From positions 1-7,808 of the forward strand of contig DITM01000025.1 of NCBI GenBank assembly GCA_002422845.1: a stretch of 7,808 bases of DNA, written 5' to 3'. Under the pieces are notes generated by a model. It was not told the DNA's origin and made no database searches. It saw only the letters and a program-made list of their open reading frames with translations. The DNA comes from Candidatus Paracaedibacteraceae bacterium UBA6184 (GTDB taxonomy: Bacteria > Pseudomonadota > Alphaproteobacteria > UBA6184). Made by a program: the position numbers and the translations under genes. Of this stretch, positions 1 to 5,253 are shown one piece after another (position 1 is the stretch's first letter; the number at the start of each line of letters is the position of its first letter).

Positions 1-120
1 CTATGTTATCTGGTACAGCCCCAAATTAAATTTCCAACCATCCCATTGAGATGTTGCTTTTGAATTTTCTGCATTGACCGAAAATAATAAAAAAAGAAGT
101 GATAATATATATTTGAGCAT
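1..120 (-). CDS. Short exported peptide, or 5' remnant of an outer-membrane protein gene
   Basis: On the minus strand an ATG at 120-118 opens a 39-codon frame that ends in TAG at the first three bases of the window. Residues 1-17 are a convincing Sec signal peptide: M-L-K, then a Leu/Ile/Phe core, then V-N-A before a likely cleavage site. The mature part is only about 22 residues and contains W-D-G-W-K-F-N-L-G-L, reminiscent of the first strand of small beta-barrel outer-membrane proteins. A signal peptide followed by a stop after one strand suggests a truncated or frameshifted porin-like gene whose rest lies outside the window, but a genuine small secreted peptide is possible. No clear Shine-Dalgarno sequence precedes the ATG. 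The family is not recognised. Confidence 0.4.
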   Translation of the reverse strand: MLKYILSLLFLLFSVNAENSKATSQWDGWKFNLGLYQIT

Positions 121-268
121 ATTATTATGTAAGTTATTAACATTATAGAATAATAAACAGGTTTAGTGTGTATGACAATGTTTATCTAATGAAATATTTA
201 ACTGTTGGCTGCCGGGTCACGCAGTGGCGAACTTGCGTTAGCAGATCTTTTATACAATCCGTTGCGAA
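121..268. other. AT-rich intergenic region between the short exported ORF and ruvX
   Basis: This 148-bp gap lies downstream of ruvX and upstream of the short exported ORF, both on the minus strand. The left part (121-200) is very AT-rich and would hold the promoter of the leftward ORF. The part at 206-240 is richer in GC with scattered short complementary pieces, but I find no convincing terminator with a T-run and no ORF. Confidence 0.4.
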
Positions 269-757
269 TTATATAATGGATCCAGCAGCCTGTTGATGTC
301 CCCAAAAATCCAAAAATGATTGCAGAATGATACTTGCAGCAACGGCATCAATAAGATCTTTTCGTTTGGCGCGGGACATGTCGCCTTCTAGTAGCATACG
401 CTCCGCAGACATGGTGCTCATACGTTCATCCCATAATAGTACGGACAAGTTAAGTTGTTCTGTCACAGTTGTGGCATAGGCGTGTACATACTCACACCGT
501 TCACCTTCATCGCCATTCATATGAATGGGGTAACCCACAATCAAGCTTTTTACCGAGTATTCATCCACTATTTTTTTGATGTCGGAAATTTCTAGCAGTT
601 TACCTTTGCGTTGGATGGTTTTGATAGGGCTTGCAATTCTGCAGCCACTATCGCTAATTGCAGTGCCAACAGTCTTTGTTCCTACATCAAGTGCGAGCAA
701 GCGATGTGGCAAAGCTGCAACATTTTTTTTAAAATCTGAAAAAATCTTATAAATCAT
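269..757 (-). CDS. ruvX: RuvX/YqgF family Holliday-junction resolvase-like nuclease, pre-16S rRNA processing
   Basis: This encodes a 162-aa RNase H-fold protein of the YqgF/RuvX family. The family is linked to pre-16S rRNA 5'-end maturation and predicted to resolve Holliday junctions; it acts in the cytoplasm. Visible motifs are L-A-L-D-V-G-T-K-T-V-G (residues 21-31, with the metal-binding Asp24), V-G-Y-P-I-H-M-N-G (74-82), W-D-E-R-M-S-T (109-115) and D-A-V-A-A-S-I-I-L (137-145), which carry the conserved acidic residues in the expected order. The length is normal, with about 18 extra N-terminal residues before the first strand. The start at 757 has no clear Shine-Dalgarno sequence, and no Met lies closer to the core, so the start is uncertain. 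The gene is divergent from the flagellar cluster, with 87 bp between start codons. Confidence 0.93.
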   Translation of the reverse strand: MIYKIFSDFKKNVAALPHRLLALDVGTKTVGTAISDSGCRIASPIKTIQRKGKLLEISDIKKIVDEYSVKSLIVGYPIHMNGDEGERCEYVHAYATTVTEQLNLSVLLWDERMSTMSAERMLLEGDMSRAKRKDLIDAVAASIILQSFLDFWGHQQAAGSII

Positions 758-762
758 AAAAA

Positions 763-777
763 TTTACCGTTCGTTAA
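763..777 (+). promoter_or_regulatory. Near-match CtrA box (TTTA-N7-TTAA)
   Basis: TTTA at 763-766 and TTAA at 774-777 are separated by 7 bases. That is 7 of 8 positions of the TTAA-N7-TTAA motif bound by CtrA in alphaproteobacteria, where CtrA commonly controls early flagellar genes. It lies 68 bp before the start of the 62-aa ORF that heads the flagellar cluster and just upstream of ruvX. One mismatch in AT-rich DNA makes this weak taken alone. Perfect versions occur at 2308-2322 and 3983-3997. Confidence 0.28.
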
Positions 778-790
778 GGCCTCTCTGTCA

Positions 791-804
791 ATCTGAGGTC
801 AGAT
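791..804. promoter_or_regulatory. Palindrome ATCTGA-gg-TCAGAT in the ruvX/flagellar intergenic region
   Basis: Perfect 6-bp arms (791-796 and 799-804) flank a 2-bp centre. The palindrome sits between the divergent starts of ruvX and the flagellar cluster, where an operator would be expected. Its core GAGGTCA (795-801) recurs at 836-842 over the ribosome-binding site of the next gene. No regulator family is recognised from the motif. Confidence 0.3.
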
Positions 805-829
805 ATAAGCTATATCGAAAAAAAACAGA

Positions 830-844
830 TTTGACGAGGTCAAA
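830..844 (+). promoter_or_regulatory. Inverted repeat enclosing the ribosome-binding site of the 62-aa ORF
   Basis: TTTGAC (830-835) and GTCAAA (839-844) can pair around GAG (836-838), ending directly at the ATG at 845. The Shine-Dalgarno GAGG (836-839) occupies the loop and the first pair of the hairpin. This could tune translation or be a DNA operator. The arms are only 6 bp and the 3-nt loop is tight, so folding in RNA would be weak. Confidence 0.3.
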
Positions 845-1033
845 ATGGAATTTTCAAAGAAGTCTGCTGAGTTGATGCTAGATTTAGTAGAAATTAAACT
901 AAGCCTGATGCAGGTTAATGATCGAGATGATGCGAAAGAACTTTCAAATTTACGATCATGTCGGGAAGAATTATTGAAACTAATTCATAACTCTAGGAGG
1001 AGTATGGATCCTGAAGTTTTTCAGAAACTTTAA
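845..1033 (+). CDS. Small helical protein at the head of the flgB-flgC-fliE cluster, function unknown
   Basis: This is a 62-aa charged protein with no Cys-rich motif, signal peptide or membrane segment apparent. Most of it (residues 4-50) reads as an amphipathic helix or short coiled coil: heptad-like Leu/Ile/Val spacing through L-M-L-D-L-V-E-I-K-L-S-L-M and E-L-L-K-L-I, with D-R-D-D-A-K-E-L between. Shine-Dalgarno GAGG at 836-839 lies 5 nt before the ATG. It is 60 bp upstream of flgB on the same strand and so is likely cotranscribed with it. By position it could be a small flagellar accessory or chaperone-like protein. I do not recognise the family, and that role is inferred from location only. 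Confidence 0.65.
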   Translation: MEFSKKSAELMLDLVEIKLSLMQVNDRDDAKELSNLRSCREELLKLIHNSRRSMDPEVFQKL

Positions 1034-1093
1034 TGGGTTAGCTTTGGGTTGATACACAAGGCGTATTATGAGGTTAGGTGTTTAGGAGCGACC

Positions 1094-1478
1094 ATGTCTA
1101 TATTTAATAGTCGAATGTTTTCCAAACTAAAAGACGATCTTAGGTTTATTCGAGAGTCTCAAAAAGTGACGGCCAATAACATTGCGCGAATACACACCCC
1201 TGGTGCGCAGCCATTAAAGTTAGAGCGAACAAGTTACTATGTTAGAGCTTACTCAGCCAAATCAAGGAAAAGGCTTTGTAGTCGATCATGCCGCATTAGG
1301 TCAATATACGGCAGTAGTTGATAAAGATAATCAAACAGAAGCAGTGCCTGGGGAATCGCGCATTTCCATTGAAAGCGAATCTGTTCGAATGGCGGAGTTA
1401 GACGACCAACATCTGTTAACTGTCGGGTTAAAAAAAGGATGGACAAAAGCCATTAATAATATCACGAATGGAGGATAA
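1094..1478 (+). pseudogene. flgB: Flagellar basal-body rod protein FlgB, interrupted by a +1 frameshift near 1238
   Basis: FlgB forms part of the proximal rod of the flagellar basal body in the periplasm. The gene starts at ATG 1094 with AGGAG at 1084-1088. Frame one reads M-S-I-F-N-S-R-M-F-S..., including N-N-I-A-R-I-H-T-P-G (residues 28-37), the conserved N-I-A-N-A-N-T-P-G region of rod proteins. It then drifts into junk and stops at 1319-1321. The frame shifted by one base opens after TAG 1221 and carries the C-terminal half from 1239 to TAA 1478, with G-E-S-R-I-S-I-E-S-E-S-V-R-M-A-E matching the conserved D-G-N-x-V-x-L-E-x-E-x-x-x-M-A-E region. Joining the frames at T1238 gives 127 aa, a normal FlgB length. 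It is therefore a one-base insertion or two-base deletion in a once-complete gene, a sequencing error, or (less likely) programmed shifting. The stop overlaps the flgC ribosome-binding site. Confidence 0.85.
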
Positions 1479-1480
1479 TC

Positions 1481-1942
1481 ATGCCGCGTCCCATTCATAT
1501 TTCTATAGGATCTGCTAATAAGTCGTCTCATGATGATTTGCATCGCAGTTTGAAAACGTCAGCGTCGGGATTGAATCTTAATAAATTCATGTTGCGATTA
1601 ACTTCAGAAAACATTTCACATGCAGATACATTAGCCTCAACGCCTGGTGCTGATGCGTATCGTGCTAAGCTTCCTGTTATTGGTCACAGCATTGACCCCG
1701 AAACAGGAGCCCTGATTGTGAACATTAAGAAAGTTGTTGATGATCCCGAAAAACAATCATCGGAGTATAACCCAGATCACCCTGGGGCTGATAAAAAGGG
1801 CATGGTTAAAAAAACGAATGTGAATGAATTGGTTGAGAAACTTCATTTGGCGAAATATCAAAAAGGTGCTGCTGCTAACTTACAAGCGTATCAAGTTGCA
1901 TTAAAAATGCGCAGACGTGAAATCGAAGGGTTGTTAAAATAA
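1481..1942 (+). CDS. flgC: Flagellar basal-body rod protein FlgC
   Basis: This is a 153-aa proximal-rod protein, exported through the flagellar type III apparatus rather than by a Sec signal. The N-terminal rod signature appears as T-S-A-S-G-L-N-L-N-K-F-M-L-R-L-T-S-E-N-I (residues 26-45) followed by H-A-D-T (47-50), comparable to the usual S-A-S-G-L...E-N-I-A-N-A-D-T. The family's Y-D-P-x-H-P-x-A-D...G-Y-V...N-V-N stretch is seen as Y-N-P-D-H-P-G-A-D-K-K-G-M-V-K-K-T-N-V-N (96-115). The C-terminal helix (117-152) is diverged and lacks the usual A-x-R-x-Y-E-A-N. GGAGG at 1470-1474 lies 6 nt before the ATG and inside the end of flgB, which indicates tight operon packing. The divergence suggests relaxed constraint on the flagellum. 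Confidence 0.88.
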   Translation: MPRPIHISIGSANKSSHDDLHRSLKTSASGLNLNKFMLRLTSENISHADTLASTPGADAYRAKLPVIGHSIDPETGALIVNIKKVVDDPEKQSSEYNPDHPGADKKGMVKKTNVNELVEKLHLAKYQKGAAANLQAYQVALKMRRREIEGLLK

Positions 1943-1951
1943 GGTTGAATC

Positions 1952-2257
1952 ATGGCTATTAATCCAATGGTATTAAAATTACAAACGAATATTAAATTGA
2001 CTCAAGATCCAAATATGGATGCAGCCCCACCCGTTAGCGGTGATGCAAAATTATCGTTTGCTGATCATATGTTAGACGCCGTTCAAAGTGTTGCAAGCGA
2101 TGGTCATGCGGTTGAAGCCCTAGGTGAAACTAGTAACGATGCAACCGAACTGGCGGTGGCCATGGATCAATTTTTAGTTGAGCTAAGCGCTTTAAAAGCA
2201 TTAGTTGACGAAACTCGAAAAGCCATTGATCGCGTATTCCAAGAAGCCCGTGCGTAA
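1952..2257 (+). CDS. fliE: Flagellar hook-basal body complex protein FliE
   Basis: FliE is the adapter between the MS ring and the proximal rod and is exported early by the flagellar type III system. The 101-aa product has the family layout: a variable N-terminus, then L-S-F-A-D-H-M-L-D-A-V (34-44), a helical middle with D-x-x-E-L-A-V-A-M-D (63-72), and a C-terminal helix ending A-I-D-R-V-F-Q-E-A (91-99). That end lacks the canonical A-Y-x-E-I-M-x-M. Assignment rests partly on position directly after flgB and flgC, 9 bp downstream, with AAGG at 1941-1944. No other flagellar gene follows in this window, so the cluster ends here instead of continuing into fliQ/flhB as in some alphaproteobacteria. 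Confidence 0.8.
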   Translation: MAINPMVLKLQTNIKLTQDPNMDAAPPVSGDAKLSFADHMLDAVQSVASDGHAVEALGETSNDATELAVAMDQFLVELSALKALVDETRKAIDRVFQEARA

Positions 2258-2307
2258 GCATAATAATTTTTTACTTAAATTAAAAATGTCAAAATACATT
2301 ACATAAA

Positions 2308-2322
2308 TTAATCATTCATTAA
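2308..2322 (+). promoter_or_regulatory. Perfect TTAA-N7-TTAA motif (CtrA-type box)
   Basis: TTAA at 2308-2311 and at 2319-2322 are separated by 7 bases. The left half extends to TTAATCAT, one mismatch from the TTAACCAT half-site reported for CtrA. It overlaps where the -35 would lie for the -10 candidate at 2332-2337, as in many CtrA-activated promoters. AT-rich flanks raise the chance expectation. Confidence 0.42.
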
Positions 2323-2328
2323 TGTTTA

Positions 2329-2337
2329 TGAGATACT
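2329..2337 (+). promoter_or_regulatory. Candidate extended -10 (TG-a-GATACT) for the 512-aa secreted protein gene
   Basis: TG at 2329-2330 and GATACT at 2332-2337 form an extended -10 element with 4 of 6 consensus bases. Transcription would start near 2344, giving a leader of about 20-25 nt that includes the Shine-Dalgarno sequence. No good sigma-70 -35 is present 17 bp upstream; the CtrA-like box lies there instead. Confidence 0.3.
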
Positions 2338-2364
2338 TTCATTTTATCACAACCATAAGGAGCG

Positions 2365-3903
2365 ATGATGAGTTTATTAAATAAAAGTTTAAAAGTATTG
2401 CTATTAGGTACAACATTAATGACATCAGTAAAAGCATCTGATTTAACACTTACAATAGACGCGTATACAGCATTAGCCGATAAAATTGCTGTCGGTACTG
2501 CAGAAAGTGACAAAGCGGTTGAAATTTCTGGCGTATCTGGATCGGGATTACATAAAGGATCTGTGGGAACTGTTGCAGCCAGCAGCGAATCATATGTTTG
2601 GTCTGATAGTACAACGGCGCCTACATCTATAAAAGTTTTAGCGCTATTAGGGGGAAAATGGTGTACATTTGAAAATACTTCATTGGCCGAAATATCAGCA
2701 ACTGGTCAAGTTCACCTGGCTCAAACGAAATCAGATGGTGTTGTTGATACAACTAACAAATTAACAATCAATCTTACAAAGATATCAGGTGCGAATATTT
2801 CTTCTTTAGCCTTGGTGACTTTTTTGAAAGCCAATTTGATAACAGCCAACAAATCGTTCGGGGTAGGCGCTCTAAAAACACTTTCTGTAACTCCGCCTAC
2901 CGGTTGGACTGCGACAGCTTTATTTCAACTAGCTGCAGGGAATAACCTAGCTTCCGCTGCAGTAGCGGCTACGTTGGATCCGATAGCATTTACATTAACT
3001 GTACCTGTGACGCCAGCAGCAGGTGGTACAGCTGTTAACTATAGCGTGTCACTAAGTGATATATCTGCCTATAACGTTGCGCTAAATAATGATTATTCTG
3101 ACGATGTGGAACTTATAAGTGGCTCTAATACATTAACTATAGCCTTAAAACCTGGAAAAATTGGAAATCATGGAACTAGTATTATGGCGGGTTTGGTCGC
3201 TGATGCAAACGCATTAACACGCCGCAGGTTGAAAACCGCAGCTCCATATACTTATCAAACACTTTCTGGCGCTGTGGATTATGTAAACTCACAATTGGCG
3301 ACGACACCAGGTAATGCTTTGACAGATACTTTGGGTGAAACCGTTGCTGTGATTTTAGAAAAAATTGGTACTGGGGCCACCGTCGTTCAAACTGGTATCC
3401 AAGGCGTATTGACCGATATAGGTGCAAGTACAATGTTAGAGATGGTATTGGACAAAGCTAGATCTTATATAGTAAACGATTTATTTACTGTTGTTGATTG
3501 TGATGACCTTGCGGATGACACAGGCAACTATGGCCTAGTAGCCTATAAGAATCCTGTGTCTGCTGTAAACGGTTGGCAGGCTAAGGGCAGCAAAGTTATT
3601 GTTAATGGTACAGTAGGTGGGGTGGTGAAAGAATTTACATGTGATGTCACCGGCGTGGAAGTTTTTAAGTATGATACAGAAACATCCTCACTTAAAAAAG
3701 TATTGATGTTTAAATCTGCTAATAATGATGTTTTCTGGATCAAAGCATTTGATGCTATTGCTGGTCTAGATACGAGTGCTTTTCCTGGGAGTAACTCTTT
3801 TAAAGATGATTTTTTAGCACTTTTAATTGCGGATAAATTTTCTGGCGTTACCTCTATTAGCGCTAAAACATTTGCTCAATTAGCAACAGCAGCTGCGTCA
3901 TAA
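2365..3903 (+). CDS. Large exported Ser/Thr/Ala-rich protein, unknown family
   Basis: The product is 512 aa, or 511 if translation begins at the second ATG (2368). That start is preferable because AAGGAG (2357-2362) is 5 nt from it and only 2 nt from the first. Residues 1-24 form a Sec signal peptide (basic K-S-L-K, then V-L-L-L-G-T-T-L-M-T, then V-K-A with cleavage expected after Ala24). The mature protein is rich in Ser, Thr, Ala, Val and Gly. Alternating stretches such as K-L-T-I-N-L-T (132-138), F-T-L-T-V-P-V (209-215) and N-T-L-T-I-A-L (255-261) look beta-rich. Residues 315-375 look more helical. A lone basic patch R-R-R-L-K lies at 286-290. There are three Cys (100, 379, 426). No LPXTG, lipobox, repeats or C-terminal Phe/Trp barrel signature is seen. 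It may be a surface or secreted factor. A strong terminator follows. Confidence 0.85.
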   Translation: MMSLLNKSLKVLLLGTTLMTSVKASDLTLTIDAYTALADKIAVGTAESDKAVEISGVSGSGLHKGSVGTVAASSESYVWSDSTTAPTSIKVLALLGGKWCTFENTSLAEISATGQVHLAQTKSDGVVDTTNKLTINLTKISGANISSLALVTFLKANLITANKSFGVGALKTLSVTPPTGWTATALFQLAAGNNLASAAVAATLDPIAFTLTVPVTPAAGGTAVNYSVSLSDISAYNVALNNDYSDDVELISGSNTLTIALKPGKIGNHGTSIMAGLVADANALTRRRLKTAAPYTYQTLSGAVDYVNSQLATTPGNALTDTLGETVAVILEKIGTGATVVQTGIQGVLTDIGASTMLEMVLDKARSYIVNDLFTVVDCDDLADDTGNYGLVAYKNPVSAVNGWQAKGSKVIVNGTVGGVVKEFTCDVTGVEVFKYDTETSSLKKVLMFKSANNDVFWIKAFDAIAGLDTSAFPGSNSFKDDFLALLIADKFSGVTSISAKTFAQLATAAAS

Positions 3904-3930
3904 TAAACGTATCTCTTAGCTAATGACTAA

Positions 3931-3971
3931 AAATCCCCCCTGTTCCGTTATTGGACTATAGGGGGGTATTT
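3931..3971 (+). terminator. Rho-independent terminator after the 512-aa secreted protein gene
   Basis: CCCCCC at 3935-3940 pairs with GGGGGG at 3961-3966 across a 20-nt loop. AAAT (3931-3934) can extend the stem with ATTT (3968-3971) past a one-base bulge. A T-rich tail (3967-3975) follows. It begins about 30 bp after the stop codon. A shorter TCC/GGA pairing is possible within the loop. Confidence 0.8.
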
Positions 3972-3981
3972 TATTATAGGA

Positions 3982-4004
3982 ATTAATAAACTATTAATAA
4001 AACT
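3982..4004 (+). repeat. Short tandem direct repeat (ATTAATAAACT / ATTAATAAAACT)
   Basis: Two adjacent copies, 11 and 12 bases long and differing by one A, lie at 3982-3992 and 3993-4004. Each contributes one TTAA, which produces the TTAA-N7-TTAA motif at 3983-3997. The second copy forms the left arm of an inverted repeat with 4012-4021. Confidence 0.5.
3983..3997 (+). promoter_or_regulatory. Perfect TTAA-N7-TTAA motif (CtrA-type box) upstream of the repeat protein gene
   Basis: TTAA at 3983-3986 and at 3994-3997 are separated by 7 bases, 50 bp before the ATG at 4047. A possible -10, TATGTT at 4009-4014, lies 12 bp downstream. The arrangement resembles that before the 512-aa secreted protein gene. 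It arises from a short tandem repeat in AT-rich DNA, so it may be coincidental. Confidence 0.38.
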
Positions 4005-4021
4005 ACTCTATGTTTTATTAA
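3994..4021 (+). promoter_or_regulatory. AT-rich 10-bp inverted repeat before the repeat protein gene
   Basis: TTAATAAAAC (3994-4003) and GTTTTATTAA (4012-4021) are exact complements around an 8-nt loop, ending 25 bp before the ATG. It could be an operator or a leader hairpin. It lacks a GC stem or T-run suited to termination. Confidence 0.35.
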
Positions 4022-4046
4022 GTATAAAAAATATGGTTTATGTATT

Positions 4047-5204
4047 ATGAAAAACATTCAAAAACTATTCTTACTGCCATTATTTGTCTCGTCTCTCATA
4101 CATGGGGGGGTGGCATCATCGAAATATTTGTGCCAAGACTTTTCAGAAATCAATAGGTTGTGTGTAGATCCAGTTGAATTAGCATCTGTTAATAAAGTAA
4201 GGTTACAAAAATTAAAAGAACAATTTAATAAAGCTTTGGATATAACCCAGATCGAACGGGGTATGTTACCTAGTTTAAGTTCAGAGTATGATGTGTCAGA
4301 GTTGTCTGTTAAGCAATTTATAGTTCAGGTATTTTCTGAAATGAAAAATTCTGGAATGATACCATCGATTATGGCGCACTCTGAAAGTAAAGAGCTGAGT
4401 GGTTTTTTAAGAATTGCTAACTCCGCAAGACCCATAGATTTATTGCCATTGAACAACCTAACTCAAGAAGAGCTTATTGTCTTAGGAGTAAGTGGACATA
4501 AAATGGCTCAGAAGCGTGTGCTAGATGGATACAGCTATGGTTACTATGGCTTTAAAAAATCTGAGAAAGAGCTTCAAAAGTTGCTTAAAAAAGGTTGGGG
4601 GGGAGCTTTTCCTTACACAGCTGAAGATTTACGTGCTACCTGGGTTGATACCCCTGATGACCAACTAATGGGTCTGGCTGAACCTGGATCTAAAGGTGCG
4701 CAGTTCTTTATTGCTGAAAATTATGCATTAGGAATCCGTGGGTTTCAGCAATCGCCTGAAGACTTGATGAAATTGGTTCACAAGCATTGGGAAGGCGCAG
4801 ATTGGTTTGTTGTATGGGGACTTATTGAGGGGAAATATGGATTTTCGAAGTCTTCTGAAAGGATATTAGAACTTGCTGAAGAAGGTTTACCTTGTTTTCA
4901 GAGGTATGCGGTTTCGGGCTATGCAACAGGACACTATGGGTTTGAACAATCAACCGAAAAGCTGTTTGAATTGGCTGATAAGGAATGGAAGACCGCTAAA
5001 GAGATAATAGCAAAAGGATATGCAGAAAACAGATATGGGTTGCAAGTGTCTCCAGATGCTCTGATCAATTTGGCTGACGCGGGAGTGGTAGAAGCTCAAA
5101 AACTCCTAGTGAAAGGTCTTGAAAAACAGATGTCTGGATTTCCTGAAAATCCTATCTTATATGGTCTTTTTAAAGCGTATTACAATCTTAATGACGATTT
5201 ATAA
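4047..5204 (+). CDS. Exported protein with 33-residue Sel1-like repeats
   Basis: The 385-aa product has a Sec signal peptide (K-N-I-Q-K, then L-F-L-L-P-L-F-V-S-S-L-I, cleavage near residues 22-24, G-V-A-S). Residues 28-150 are mainly helical with no recognised domain. From 152 onward the protein is built of alpha-helical repeats. Four units of exactly 33 residues run 217-249, 250-282, 283-315 and 316-348, with consensus A-x-x-x-x-x-x-G-Y-x-x-G-x-Y-G-F-x-x-S-x-E-x-L-x-x-L-A. A related unit lies at 152-187 and a degraded one at 349-382. This resembles Sel1/TPR-like solenoids, which mediate protein-protein contacts and are frequent in effectors of intracellular bacteria, but the period and G-Y-x-x-G-x-Y-G-F signature differ from standard Sel1. 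No clear Shine-Dalgarno sequence precedes the ATG. Two 7-G runs occur in the gene. Role inferred: secreted or periplasmic, host- or envelope-interacting scaffold. Confidence 0.82.
   Translation: MKNIQKLFLLPLFVSSLIHGGVASSKYLCQDFSEINRLCVDPVELASVNKVRLQKLKEQFNKALDITQIERGMLPSLSSEYDVSELSVKQFIVQVFSEMKNSGMIPSIMAHSESKELSGFLRIANSARPIDLLPLNNLTQEELIVLGVSGHKMAQKRVLDGYSYGYYGFKKSEKELQKLLKKGWGGAFPYTAEDLRATWVDTPDDQLMGLAEPGSKGAQFFIAENYALGIRGFQQSPEDLMKLVHKHWEGADWFVVWGLIEGKYGFSKSSERILELAEEGLPCFQRYAVSGYATGHYGFEQSTEKLFELADKEWKTAKEIIAKGYAENRYGLQVSPDALINLADAGVVEAQKLLVKGLEKQMSGFPENPILYGLFKAYYNLNDDL
4104..4110 (+). repeat. Seven-G homopolymer in the signal-peptide region
   Basis: Seven consecutive G encode Gly20, Gly21 and the first base of Val22 in the repeat protein. 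One-base slippage would end translation early. Such a tract is unusual in this AT-rich gene and is a candidate contingency locus. A second one lies at 4597-4603. Confidence 0.45.
4597..4603 (+). repeat. Second seven-G homopolymer within the repeat protein gene
   Basis: Seven G span Trp184, Gly185 and Gly186. As with the tract at 4104-4110, slippage here would shift the frame. The codons used are G-rich although the gene is otherwise AT-rich. Confidence 0.45.
4695..5090 (+). repeat. Four 33-residue (99-bp) coding repeats
   Basis: Four consecutive 99-bp units encode residues 217-348 of the exported repeat protein. They share the helix-turn-helix pattern and the G-x-x-G-x-Y-G-F motif. They are conserved as protein pattern and diverged at DNA level, which indicates old duplications and not recent slippage. 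Confidence 0.7.
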
Positions 5205-5227
5205 GCAGCAAAAAACGGTTGTAAAAC

Positions 5228-5253
5228 ACCCCAGACAACAAGAGATCTGGGGT
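5228..5253 (-). terminator. Terminator-like hairpin whose T-rich tail is on the minus strand
   Basis: ACCCCAGA (5228-5235) and TCTGGGGT (5246-5253) form a perfect 8-bp stem with a 10-nt loop. Read on the minus strand, the stem is followed by GTTTTAC, a T-rich tail typical of intrinsic terminators. Read on the plus strand it is followed by ACATGAAA. The hairpin starts 23 bp after the end of the repeat protein gene and might still act as a weak plus-strand 3' end. No minus-strand gene ends here, so a minus-strand non-coding transcript is implied if it works as a terminator. Confidence 0.5.

Noticed and set aside
706..718. TGGCA...TGCA resembling a sigma-54 promoter upstream of the flagellar cluster
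   Set aside because: The distance between the GG and GC elements is about 3 bp too short, and it lies inside the conserved ruvX coding sequence.
1049..1093. Upstream TTG start for flgB at 1049
   Set aside because: ATG 1094 has a well-placed AGGAG and matches the FlgB N-terminus; the extra 15 residues do not resemble the family.
3855..3864. Palindrome TTAGCGCTAA near the end of the 512-aa gene
   Set aside because: It is within coding sequence and short, with no promoter context; likely incidental to the Ser-Ala codons.
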